This document shows, piece after piece, positions 55,837-64,000 of a DNA stretch of 64,000 bases (position 1 is its first letter; the number at the start of each line of letters is the position of its first letter). The stretch is from Thioflexithrix psekupsensis (lineage in GTDB: Bacteria > Pseudomonadota > Gammaproteobacteria > Beggiatoales > Beggiatoaceae). The position numbers and the translations under genes are program-made. The stretch spans positions 248,001 through 312,000 of the forward strand of contig NZ_MSLT01000006.1 in the NCBI RefSeq assembly GCF_002149925.1, read 5' to 3'. The notes beneath the pieces were generated by a model. The model was not told the DNA's origin, searched no databases, and saw only the letters and a program-made list of their open reading frames with translations.

Positions 55837-57810
55837 TTAGGACGGACGTTCAACATCTAAACGAATGTCGCCAATATCTTCTTGTAAGGCTTGGATTTCA
55901 CGAGAAGGGACGGTTGACATTTCCATCTTGTAGGCTAAGAACCACATCATCGCCACGCCCAAAGCCCAGAATAATAATTGCCACGCCCAAATTGACGGAA
56001 TACCGAATAACCAGCTACTGGGATCATTCGGATTGCCAAAAATCCAGTTGCCAATCACCGCACCCGGCCCTATACCAAAGAAAAACCACGCCAAAGTGAT
56101 GATCCATGCAATCGGCACTAAACCCTTCTTACTCTCCGGAAGACTGGCATGTTCACGCAAGAAACGGTGGAAGGTCATGCGATGTTCTAACTCTTTCGAG
56201 TCTTGGGTCAAAGCGGAGACTCCGATGGCCAAGGTTAGATTAAACAAAATGCCCCACCCCGCAGAATGAATGGTTAACGGCCAGCGTCCCCATAAGGGAT
56301 CAATACCCAACCACGCAAATAAACTCATGCCAATGCTCTCCGTCATCGTGACCGCAATCAAACCCGCAACCAAACCAATCACCACCCCCGCACGAGTTAA
56401 AAACGGCCAAAAACAAATCGCAATCAACGCCGGAAACATTTGGAAACCATAAGCCACCGCTAAACCACCAAGCAACACCAAAGCATCCGTAGCCGTCGTG
56501 GCGACCACTAACGCAGCTAATACAATGACCACAACCCCGATTCGTCCCCAGAATTTTTGTTGCGCATGGGTGGCGTTAGGCATTAAATAACGTTTTAACA
56601 AATCACGGGTCAACATTCCGCCTGCGGTGGACATGTAAGCAGACCCTGTGGATTGCATGGCCGCCAGTGCGCAAACCGACAGTAAACCCACCAACCACGG
56701 CGCACTTCCCGCCATCAAGTGAATCAAAGCCGGGACTAAAGCCCCTTCTTTACTGGATTGCTGCATAATGTCTTGATTATTAAAAATCGGCCCTAACACA
56801 TTATTCACCAATTCAGGATGAGCATTCATAAACGCTAAATTTGCCCCCAAAAAATGCCCGCCGATCCCTTGAATGGCTGTAAACACCATTAAAATAAAAC
56901 CAATAATAAAAGAAGATGCCCACACTTGTTGAGGCGCGAAGGGTTTGGGACTGTTATTAGAGAAAGCCCACATGGTAAACGCCGGCGCAGACTGAATGCC
57001 CATCAATGCAAACATGTAAGTCAGAATCATAATCCCCGTCCACATGCCGCCAATCGATTTAGTGCCATCACTAATAAACTGAATCACCCCCGGAACAGCG
57101 ATATAACTACTGTATCCGTCGGGGGTTCGTTTATCATCGAACTGACTCAAGGCGGCGATGCCTTTGTTGAGTTCGGTGAAGCCTCCGATATAATACATTG
57201 CAATGATCCCGATGATCACAATCCCCAAAGCCAATAAAATCGCCTGCATCGTATCCACATAAGCCACCGCACGTAATCCGCCAGAAGCGACATAGATAAG
57301 CACCACAGCCGAGAGCAACCACATCCCCACTTCCACTCCCAACATGCCATCGGTCAAGACATTAAATAGGAATCCTGAAGCCCGCAATTGCACACCTAAA
57401 TAGGGAATAGAAAAAATCAACGCCACCAAAACAACTAAAATACGTAACGTATCAGATTTAAAATAATCCGCAAACATTTCACCCGGTGTCACATAACCAA
57501 AGCGTTTGCCAATCATCCACTGCCGTTTTAAAAATAAAACCCCAGTAAAGGGGATAGTAATCGCATAAAAAGACGCATAAGCATATTGCAAACCGTCTCG
57601 ATAAATCAGACCGGGGTGTCCCATAAAAGTCCAGCCTGAAAAAGACGTTGCAGTGGCTGCCAGTACGAAAACCCAAAGTGAAATGGAGCGACCTGCAATA
57701 AAATAATCGCTGGCTGTTCTGGAACTTAGCGCACCTTTGATACCCCAAAAGATGCAATAAGACCAATACAGCGCAACAAAGATGAACAACCACATGATTT
57801 TAGGGTCCAT
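55837..57810 (-). CDS. Sodium:solute symporter (SSS family)
   Basis: 657 residues, about 13-14 TM helices, family signature in YFIAGRSISLWVFVLAATATSFSGWTFMG and GGLRAVAYVDTMQAILL. Larger than PutP/PanF; a hydrophilic C-terminal tail (~640-657) is present. Substrate is probably a small organic or amino acid (acetate or proline group) but is not determined by the sequence. AGAGGAGAG precedes the ATG. It is convergent with the Sel1 gene. Confidence 0.93.
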   Translation of the reverse strand: MDPKIMWLFIFVALYWSYCIFWGIKGALSSRTASDYFIAGRSISLWVFVLAATATSFSGWTFMGHPGLIYRDGLQYAYASFYAITIPFTGVLFLKRQWMIGKRFGYVTPGEMFADYFKSDTLRILVVLVALIFSIPYLGVQLRASGFLFNVLTDGMLGVEVGMWLLSAVVLIYVASGGLRAVAYVDTMQAILLALGIVIIGIIAMYYIGGFTELNKGIAALSQFDDKRTPDGYSSYIAVPGVIQFISDGTKSIGGMWTGIMILTYMFALMGIQSAPAFTMWAFSNNSPKPFAPQQVWASSFIIGFILMVFTAIQGIGGHFLGANLAFMNAHPELVNNVLGPIFNNQDIMQQSSKEGALVPALIHLMAGSAPWLVGLLSVCALAAMQSTGSAYMSTAGGMLTRDLLKRYLMPNATHAQQKFWGRIGVVVIVLAALVVATTATDALVLLGGLAVAYGFQMFPALIAICFWPFLTRAGVVIGLVAGLIAVTMTESIGMSLFAWLGIDPLWGRWPLTIHSAGWGILFNLTLAIGVSALTQDSKELEHRMTFHRFLREHASLPESKKGLVPIAWIITLAWFFFGIGPGAVIGNWIFGNPNDPSSWLFGIPSIWAWQLLFWALGVAMMWFLAYKMEMSTVPSREIQALQEDIGDIRLDVERPS

Positions 57811-58137
57811 GGTTTTCTCTCCTCTGTCGCCGCAAGGGGCGGTTGTGATAACTGAAGCGTGACTAAATGTAAGACCTGCCTAACAATCTAAAGGCGAGCG
57901 CGTCAAGATAATGGTTAAAGACGCATCTTAAAATAAAGTAGTTCAGAGAAGGATAAGCGACAGCGGCAGCTCCAGTGATCCTTATAATTTGCGGATACTG
58001 AAGTGCCGATAAGACAGGACTGACGTATTCTCCTTTGATGATGTGGAGTCCGCTTTTGACACAAAGCCGATTTCACACACGCTCATCATAAGATAAAGTC
58101 ATCACCAATCACAATAGTGTTATCAAGAAAATTTGGA
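57811..58137. other. Intergenic region between symporter and chemoreceptor
   Basis: 327 bases upstream of the symporter. Contains GGATAAGCGACAGCGG near 57953, a relative of the 2353 repeat. A strong ribosome-binding site (AGAGGAGAG) lies at 57812-57822. No ORF or terminator that I can support. Confidence 0.35.
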
Positions 58138-60381
58138 TTAAAACTCATCCCATTTATCATCATCTTGTCGATGCGGTTCTTCTGTGCTGTGCTTGCGGTA
58201 GGTTTCTTTAACGCGACTGCGTTTAATGTGGGGTTTAGGTATGCTGGCTTTTTTAATCACGACACTTGGCATACTTTGGTGCGCGCTATAAGTGAAGAAA
58301 TTGATCAAATCTTGCAAGATATTAATTTGATCGCGTAATAAATTACTATTCGTTGATAATTCTTCGACTAATGCTGCATTTTGCTGCGTCATTTCGTCCA
58401 TTTGAATCACTGCTTTATTCACTTGCAAAATGCCTGCGGATTGTTCCTGACTGGCGGCGGCGATTTCTGCGATAATGTCGCTCACTTTTTTAAAGCTAAT
58501 GCTGATGTCATGCAAAGTTTGGCCAGATTGCGTCACCAACGCAGAGCCATTATCCACTTTAGCCAAACTGTCTTGTACTAAGCGTTTGATTTCCTTAGCA
58601 GAAGAAGCACTGCGTTGAGCCAAATTACGTACTTCTGTTGCCACCACCGCAAAGCCGCGTCCTTGCTCACCTGCACGAGCGGCTTCCACGGCCGCATTGA
58701 GAGCCAACAAGTTGGTTTGAAACGCAATCTCATCAATAACCGTAATAATATCAGCCACTTGCTTACTACTGCGATTAATTTCGTTCATAGAATCCGTGGT
58801 TTTCACAATCACCTTATCACCCGCACTGATATTGTCTCGCGCACTGGATGACAGTTGATTGGCTTGTTGTGCGTTGTCGGCATTTTGGCGCACGGTATCC
58901 GTGATTTCCTGCATACTGGAGGCGGTTTCTTCCAAAGCGGCGGCTTGTTCTTCAGTGCGTTGACTGAGGTTTAAACTGCCTTGCGCGACTTCCTCGGTGG
59001 CGTTGCTGATTTCTGTGATGGTAGCACCGATATTAGCCATCATGCTATTGAGTTTAGCCACGGTTTCATTGACATCTTTTTTCAATTCTGCCAAACGTCC
59101 GCCGTATTCATCTTGCATGGTTTGGGTTAAATCGCCCACCGCTAAGGCAGAAAAGACGCGCATCAATTCCTCCACCATTTTTTGATTGGTGTCTAAATTT
59201 TGATTTAAACTCTCAGCAATAGTGGAGAAAAATCCTTTTTTATTGCTGGTATCAACTCGTTTATCAAAAATACCATTTCCTGCGGAATGTACAGCCGATT
59301 GAATATCGGTCATCACTTGATTCAATTGGCGCACAGAACTGTTAATGTCATCCCTTAATTGCGCCAAATTACCCGAATAATGGGCTGTCATGGTTTGGGT
59401 TAAATCACCCTGCGCTACTGCGGAAAAAACCCGCATGATTTCTTGCACTATGCTTTGATTGACTTCAAGATTTTTATTGACACTTTCAGACAGTTCTTTA
59501 AAAAAGCCTGATTTATCATTTACATTAATACGCGAATCAAAGACACCTTGTGCAGAAGAATTAATGTGGTGTTTAATTTCAGAAACCACTGCATTAAGTT
59601 GCGCAATAGACAGACTAACATCTTGCTTTAATTCAGCCAAAGCACCGATATAATGTTGCTGCATGGTTTGGGATAAATCACCTGCTCTAATCGCAGCAAA
59701 TATTTGGCGCAATTCCACAATAATATTCTGGTGATTATCAAAGTTTTTATTCATACTTTGCGCCAATTCATCCATAAAACCCAATTTCGCATTGACATTA
59801 ATACGTTGGGTTAAATTACCAGCGGTATTAATTTCAGTCACTTGGCGAATTTCCTTAATAGCCACTTCTAATTGTTCAAGAAAATGGTTAATATTTTGTT
59901 TTAACGGGACTAATGCGTCGGGGTAATGGCCGCGAATTCTCTGATTTATTCCGCCCGTTTGGATAGTGGCGAACACTTCCTGTAATTCATTAAGGCAATG
60001 TTGGAACTGGGTGTTGTCATCCAGTTTTTTATGTAAAATGCCTGCCGTTTGTTCTACCTTACGTAAAACAGAAGCGATCTCTGGTGGCGCACCGTGATCC
60101 GTCTGGTATTGGCCGTGTTCCATCTGCTCAATGGCAAGGGCAATGCTTTGTATATGCCCATTGACGTAGCGAACGAGCCAAGAAAACGCCACGATAATTA
60201 GCATTATCACCGAAAAAGCAATCACCATTAACCCAATAAATGTAGTATAATTTTGAGTATTTTGTGCCAATTGGTAACTCTGCTGTAAAACATGAAGCAA
60301 TAACAGCCCTGAAATGGCACTGGGAATCGCCACGATAAATGCCGCCGCCCGTGAAATAGAAAGTTGTTTCAACATCATCAC
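58138..60381 (-). CDS. Methyl-accepting chemotaxis protein with tandem HAMP-like repeats
   Basis: 747 residues. Two TM helices (~13-32, ~45-68) with almost no periplasmic loop between them, so no classical ligand domain. Then about four HAMP-like repeats of ~90 residues (~70-440: QIFAAIRAGDLSQTMQQHYIG, RVFSAVAQGDLTQTMTAHYSG, RVFSALAVGDLTQTMQDEYGG). The signalling domain (~450-690) has the hairpin tip DEIAFQTNLLALNAAVEAARAGEQGRGFAVVA. The extreme C-terminus KWDEF fits the CheR-tether pentapeptide pattern (W-x-x-F). Likely senses an intracellular or membrane energy cue. Confidence 0.93.
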   Translation of the reverse strand: MMMLKQLSISRAAAFIVAIPSAISGLLLLHVLQQSYQLAQNTQNYTTFIGLMVIAFSVIMLIIVAFSWLVRYVNGHIQSIALAIEQMEHGQYQTDHGAPPEIASVLRKVEQTAGILHKKLDDNTQFQHCLNELQEVFATIQTGGINQRIRGHYPDALVPLKQNINHFLEQLEVAIKEIRQVTEINTAGNLTQRINVNAKLGFMDELAQSMNKNFDNHQNIIVELRQIFAAIRAGDLSQTMQQHYIGALAELKQDVSLSIAQLNAVVSEIKHHINSSAQGVFDSRINVNDKSGFFKELSESVNKNLEVNQSIVQEIMRVFSAVAQGDLTQTMTAHYSGNLAQLRDDINSSVRQLNQVMTDIQSAVHSAGNGIFDKRVDTSNKKGFFSTIAESLNQNLDTNQKMVEELMRVFSALAVGDLTQTMQDEYGGRLAELKKDVNETVAKLNSMMANIGATITEISNATEEVAQGSLNLSQRTEEQAAALEETASSMQEITDTVRQNADNAQQANQLSSSARDNISAGDKVIVKTTDSMNEINRSSKQVADIITVIDEIAFQTNLLALNAAVEAARAGEQGRGFAVVATEVRNLAQRSASSAKEIKRLVQDSLAKVDNGSALVTQSGQTLHDISISFKKVSDIIAEIAAASQEQSAGILQVNKAVIQMDEMTQQNAALVEELSTNSNLLRDQINILQDLINFFTYSAHQSMPSVVIKKASIPKPHIKRSRVKETYRKHSTEEPHRQDDDKWDEF

Positions 60382-60630
60382 TATTTTCCTAAAATTCTTA
60401 GATGATAAAGCGAGTAAATGAAAGAATAAATTATTAGCAAACAGAGTTGTTGTATATTAAATATTTTCGTTAATTCTTAATATTTTTATAAAAAGCAGCA
60501 AGCGTAAAAAAGAGGTATCAATATCACTCACTGTCCGTTGGAGGAACTTACCGCTTGTCAATTATCTTAGCATGACATTGTGGTATTTTAGTAGTTTTTT
60601 TTAGCCACAAAAACGAGAAATTTACCCACT

Positions 60631-61905
60631 CTATGACATGCGCCTCCACGCTTTATATTGCGTAATGTTTTGCGCCAATAATAAGCCAATACTGTCTTGT
60701 AAAAATACCTGTCGCAATAGCGGAATAGTTAAGACATAAGTTGCTTTTTCTAGTCGAAAAATTCCCGCTAACGATAATCGTTGTATTGTGCTTTGAATTA
60801 AAGAGTCAGATAAAGAAAAACCAAAATTCTCTAAAATTCTACACATGTCTTGTTGAGAAAAATAAGATTGTTGCGTAAATAAAGCCGTTAAAATCAAAAT
60901 TTTCTCTAAAATCTGCTCTGCTTCTCCAGAGGACAATCCCACCTGTGCTAATAAATTGGGTTTTAATCCATTTAATACTTTTTCTACATCGTTTTTTTCA
61001 ACTTGTTGTTTTTCTAAGCTTAATAAGTCTTGGCAAGCGGTAATGATTAAATTAGGCCGGCCGCCCAGCATTTTAATAAATTGCGTCAGTGATTCTTGCT
61101 CGATAAAACGACAATTTAAATATTGTAATGAATTTTCAATAAATGACTGACAGGTATTGATATTAAAAGTTTCCACTAAAATCGCTTCGGCAAAATCTCG
61201 ATAAGGTGAGTTTGAATGCCACTCAGTCAATAATTCATAATGTCCAGCGAAAATAATAGAAATTTTACCATTTAAGTGTAAATGTTGTAAGTGCTGTAAA
61301 ATGGGATAACCTTTGGCGCGATCATGGGCGATAAAATCATCGGCTTCATCGAGTAAAATCAGTTGTTTCTTTTTGCTTTTTAAAATTGATTTTAATAACT
61401 GCAATAAAGAATTATCTCGCACGATTAAATAGTGACATTCAAGCGATTTATTTTGATAATAATTCAGTAAAAACTTTAAAATGCTGGTTTTGCCTAATTG
61501 TCGCCCACCGATTAAAGCATAATTCTGCATAGGATTGGCTAATATTGTTTTTAAAATAGATTGGCGCGTTAAAAATACATTGTGTAAATGTACCGTGCCA
61601 TAATTTTGAAAAGGCGATAATTGTTTTAATTCCATATTTTTAGCCAGTAAATGGCAAAAATTTAATAATGGATTTTTATGTAACAGCCATGCGGTTAATT
61701 CGCTGCTTTGAATAAAAATAAATTGTGAAGTAGAAACGCCAGAATTATTATAAATAATTAGCACGGTTTCAAATGGGCAATCCTGTTGTAATTGCGCTAA
61801 AATTTGCGGGGCAGTCTCATTTTGATTTGGGAAATAAACCTGTAAATGATGTAAATTTAAAGGAAATTCTTCTGTAAATTCGATATAAAATAAACCATTT
61901 AACAA
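60631..61905 (-). CDS. AAA/STAND-like ATPase, 5'-truncated
   Basis: 424 residues as read from the TTG at 61905; the frame continues another nine codons to the TA border of IS copy 2 without an ATG. Walker A IGGRQLGKTSILKF (~140-152), Walker B KKKQLILLDEADDFIA, sensor-like IIFAGHYELLTEW, then a winged-helix-like C-terminus. N-terminal ~120 residues resemble no family I know. It is probably a remnant of a larger ATPase of a conflict or signalling system, cut by the IS. Whether it is still expressed is unclear. Confidence 0.6.
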   Translation of the reverse strand: MLNGLFYIEFTEEFPLNLHHLQVYFPNQNETAPQILAQLQQDCPFETVLIIYNNSGVSTSQFIFIQSSELTAWLLHKNPLLNFCHLLAKNMELKQLSPFQNYGTVHLHNVFLTRQSILKTILANPMQNYALIGGRQLGKTSILKFLLNYYQNKSLECHYLIVRDNSLLQLLKSILKSKKKQLILLDEADDFIAHDRAKGYPILQHLQHLHLNGKISIIFAGHYELLTEWHSNSPYRDFAEAILVETFNINTCQSFIENSLQYLNCRFIEQESLTQFIKMLGGRPNLIITACQDLLSLEKQQVEKNDVEKVLNGLKPNLLAQVGLSSGEAEQILEKILILTALFTQQSYFSQQDMCRILENFGFSLSDSLIQSTIQRLSLAGIFRLEKATYVLTIPLLRQVFLQDSIGLLLAQNITQYKAWRRMS

Positions 61906-61934
61906 TTCATCTTTTGGCTGAATATGACAAGGTA

Positions 61935-63065
61935 TACCAATTTTTTCAGAGTCGTATAATAATACTTTTCAAATAGGAGAGAATAATGAACAAAAGATAT
62001 GAAGATTTAGAAGAGTTAATGTCAACAGGTGAGGCGAGAGAAGTGAAGCGAGCGATGGCAGTAAGAATGTCTTTGCTTGGTTTTGTGCGTGCGGAAGCGG
62101 CTTTAGCGTGTTGTGTCAGTGTGCAATTTGTGGATAAATGGAAAGCCATTTATTTAGCGTCAGGGGTTGAAGGATTAAAGTTAGCGTATAAAGGCTCACC
62201 AGGGTATTTAAAGCCGCGTGAACGAGAAGATGTGATTAATTGGATACAAGAAAAGAAGACAATAACAATAGAGGAACTAAAGAGACACTTAAAAGAGGAG
62301 TATGATGTTTTCTATTCTTCAAATACTTCTTATACTAAATTATTAGAAGAAGCGAATTTAAGTTATAAGAAGACACACAAAGAGAATTCGGCAAAAGATG
62401 AGGTAAAAGTAGAAGCTAAAAAAAAAGAGATTAAGGATTTAATAGATAAGGAGCGTGAACAGATAGAAAGTGGAGAGGTAATGTACTGGATGCAAGACGA
62501 AAGCCATCAGTTGTGGGGAGATATTTGTGGTTATGTTTGGTCGAAAAAAGGAGAAAGAACGTCAATAAAGATGAGTAATTATCGCACTTCTCAAACGTGG
62601 TATGGAGCGGTGAATATTTATACGGGAGAATTTATTTTAGATAGGGCAAAGAAAGCTGATACAAAATATACGATAGACTTTATTAACTGGCTCATTTACA
62701 GATATAAAGAAGCCCGTCATGTGATTATTTGGGATGGTGCAAGTTATCATCGTTCTGAAGGTTTAAGAACTTATTTAGAGAAATTAAATGGGGGACTTCC
62801 AGAATCAGAATGGAAAGTTCGTTTATTAAGATTTGCGCCCAATGCCCCAGAGCAAAATCCAGTCGAGGATATTTGGCTTCAAGGTAAGAATTGGGTCAGA
62901 AAGAATTTTCATCGTCTATCAAGCTTTAAAGAAGTCACTAGTATGTTTGAGACCTTTTTGTCAGGTAAAGTGTTTAAGTTTAATAAAATTAAACAGTATC
63001 TTATACCTAATATCTAGCTAGATATTAAAACTTAATTTGTTTTTATATCTCACATAATTTTGGTA
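61935..63065 (+). mobile_element. IS630-family insertion sequence, copy 2 (1131 bp)
   Basis: Same ends and length as copy 1, with TA at 61933-61934 and 63066-63067. Left neighbour is the ATPase gene, right neighbour an hsdR remnant; these two are not one interrupted gene, so the flanks were probably rearranged after or during insertion. Confidence 0.92.
61986..63017 (+). CDS. IS630-family DDE transposase, copy 2
   Basis: 343 residues, intact, with the same DDE residues as copy 1 (WMQDESH, IIWDGASYH, NPVEDIW) and the same AGGAGAG ribosome-binding site. Against copy 1 I see only five base differences, one of them changing residue 101 from Tyr to His. It should be active and can mobilise copies 1 and 3 in trans. 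Confidence 0.93.
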   Translation: MNKRYEDLEELMSTGEAREVKRAMAVRMSLLGFVRAEAALACCVSVQFVDKWKAIYLASGVEGLKLAYKGSPGYLKPREREDVINWIQEKKTITIEELKRHLKEEYDVFYSSNTSYTKLLEEANLSYKKTHKENSAKDEVKVEAKKKEIKDLIDKEREQIESGEVMYWMQDESHQLWGDICGYVWSKKGERTSIKMSNYRTSQTWYGAVNIYTGEFILDRAKKADTKYTIDFINWLIYRYKEARHVIIWDGASYHRSEGLRTYLEKLNGGLPESEWKVRLLRFAPNAPEQNPVEDIWLQGKNWVRKNFHRLSSFKEVTSMFETFLSGKVFKFNKIKQYLIPNI

Positions 63066-63289
63066 TATAAATTATTTAAAACAATTCAGGAAGAAAAACG
63101 CAGAGAAAATTCTCAATATTGCCCTTTAAATATTGCTTGTGTTTTTTCTCCACCGCCCAATGTTTCTGACAATCCTGACAGCAATCGAGAGAATCAACAA
63201 ACTCAAGAAGATTTACTGCAAGAAAAAATCGACAACCAAGAAGAACCAGAGCAAAAAAAAGCGGCATTAATAAGCATTATTAACGACTA
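63066..63289 (+). pseudogene. hsdR: Internal fragment of type I restriction subunit HsdR
   Basis: About 74 residues read in frame from the TA of copy 2 to the TA of copy 3: YKLFKTIQEEKRRENS, then CPLNIACVFSPPPNVS, QEDLLQEKIDNQEEPE and KKAALISIINDY. This matches the region of HsdR that follows the helicase motor, where SF2 motif-like strands (IATIFS-type) precede a variable linker. Both ends are cut by IS630 copies; the 5' gene part is not at the left of copy 2. It is a relic of a type I restriction-modification locus. hsdM and hsdS are not seen. Confidence 0.7.
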
Positions 63290-64000
63290 TACCAAAATTA
63301 TGTGAAATATAAAAACAAATTAAGTTTTAATATCTAGCTAGATATTAGGTATAAGATACTGTTTAATTTTATTAAACTTAAACACTTTACCTGACAAAAA
63401 GGTCTCAAACATACTAGTGACTTCTTTAAAGCTTGATAGACGATGAAAATTCTTTCTGACCCAATTCTTACCTTGAAGCCAAATATCCTCGACTGGATTT
63501 TGCTCTGGGGCATTGGGCGCAAATCTTAATAAACGAACTTTCCATTCTGATTCTGGAAGTCCCCCATTTAATTTCTCTAAATAAGTTCTTAAACCTTCAG
63601 AACGATGATAACTTGCACCATCCCAAATAATCACATGACGGGCTTCTTTATATCTGTAAATGAGCCAGTTAATAAAGTCTATCGTATATTTTGTATCAGC
63701 TTTCTTTGCCCTATCTAAAATAAATTCTCCCGTATAAATATTCACCGCTCTATACCACGTTTGAGAAGTGCGATAATTACTCATCTTTATTGACGTTCTT
63801 TCTCCTTTTTTCGACCAAACATAACCACAAATATCTCCCCACAACTGATGGCTTTCGTCTTGCATCCAGTACATTACCTCTCCACTTTCTATCTGTTCAC
63901 GCTCCTTATCTATTAAATCCTTAATCTCTTTTTTTTTTAGCTTCTACTTTTACCTCATCTTTTGCCGAATTCTCTTTGTGTGTCTTCTTATAACTTAAAT
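63290..64000 (-). mobile_element. IS630-family insertion sequence, copy 3, inverted, cut by window edge
   Basis: Begins TACCAAAATTATGTGAAA after TA (63288-63289), the right end of the element read backwards, with one difference from copy 1 near the tip. Oriented opposite to copy 2, so the hsdR remnant is bracketed by inverted copies. The left end lies beyond the window. Confidence 0.9.
63338..64000 (-). pseudogene. IS630 transposase, copy 3, frameshifted
   Basis: The C-terminal 178 residues (63874-63338) match copy 1 except for Gly to Arg in TWYRAVN. Upstream, the A-tract after GAAGCT has ten A (T run 63939-63948 on the plus strand) where copies 1 and 2 have nine, so the N-terminal half is in another frame. 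All three catalytic residues are in the C-terminal part. Unless the A-tract is corrected by slippage, this copy cannot make full transposase. Confidence 0.82.

Noticed and set aside
61933-63067. Copy 2 as a simple insertion into one host gene
   Set aside because: Joining the flanks at TA gives a stop in the ATPase frame and no hsdR continuation on the left, so at least one flank was rearranged.

Overview
The window looks like a piece of chromosome from a sulfur-oxidising gammaproteobacterium, most likely in or near the Beggiatoa/Thiothrix group. This is inferred from the low-to-moderate GC content, the TusA-DsrE2 sulfur-trafficking pair, exosortase H, the E. coli-like lpxK-ycaR order, a fused CysG, and several dispersed A/T-rich repeats. 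No rRNA, tRNA or CRISPR array was seen. Most genes are core metabolism, with patches of accessory DNA between them.

Layout. 1-6 kb: the end of an MscS-type channel gene, a Tat-exported PhoX-like phosphatase, and a secreted BACON/fibronectin-III protein gene split by a 1131-bp IS630-family element. 6-13 kb: groES-groEL (minus) with a CIRCE-like operator, PBP1A, and malQ. 12.9-19.4 kb: a small membrane protein, a 1473-residue fusion of two NHLM-type (peptide-export) ABC transporters, and an overlapping GT4 glycosyltransferase. 19.6-23 kb: lpxK-ycaR, then hemC-hisI-yidD. 23-30.6 kb: a DUF2202 protein, a membrane class III nucleotide cyclase, cytochrome b561 plus a PepSY-like protein, a substrate-binding protein, cysG, and tusA-dsrE2. 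30.6-34.4 kb: a 52-residue membrane protein, a TAXI-type binding protein, DUF971, ubiE, msrA and ybfF. 34.5-36.6 kb: an AAA ATPase overlapping a DUF4435/TOPRIM-like gene, resembling the PARIS anti-phage module. 36.7-40.9 kb: ogt, P-II, sucCD and mutM.

40.9-54.6 kb is one tightly spaced minus-strand run. In transcription order it holds a STAS protein, a Wza-like exporter, a Wzc-like copolymerase with a degenerate P-loop, a 2381-residue multi-glycosyltransferase, lipB, exosortase H, an exosortase H-associated membrane protein, and thiL. It is most simply read as an exopolysaccharide locus fused to housekeeping genes. 54.7-60.4 kb: a Sel1-repeat protein, a large sodium:solute symporter, and a multi-HAMP chemoreceptor.

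The right end (60.6-64 kb) is rearranged. A 5'-truncated ATPase gene meets IS630 copy 2. A 220-bp hsdR (type I restriction) remnant follows, then an inverted, frameshifted IS630 copy 3 that runs off the window. Shorter repeats (2.48, 19.58, 22.85 and 36.6 kb) carry the same TACCAAAATTA end and look like non-autonomous relatives (MITEs) of this transposon.
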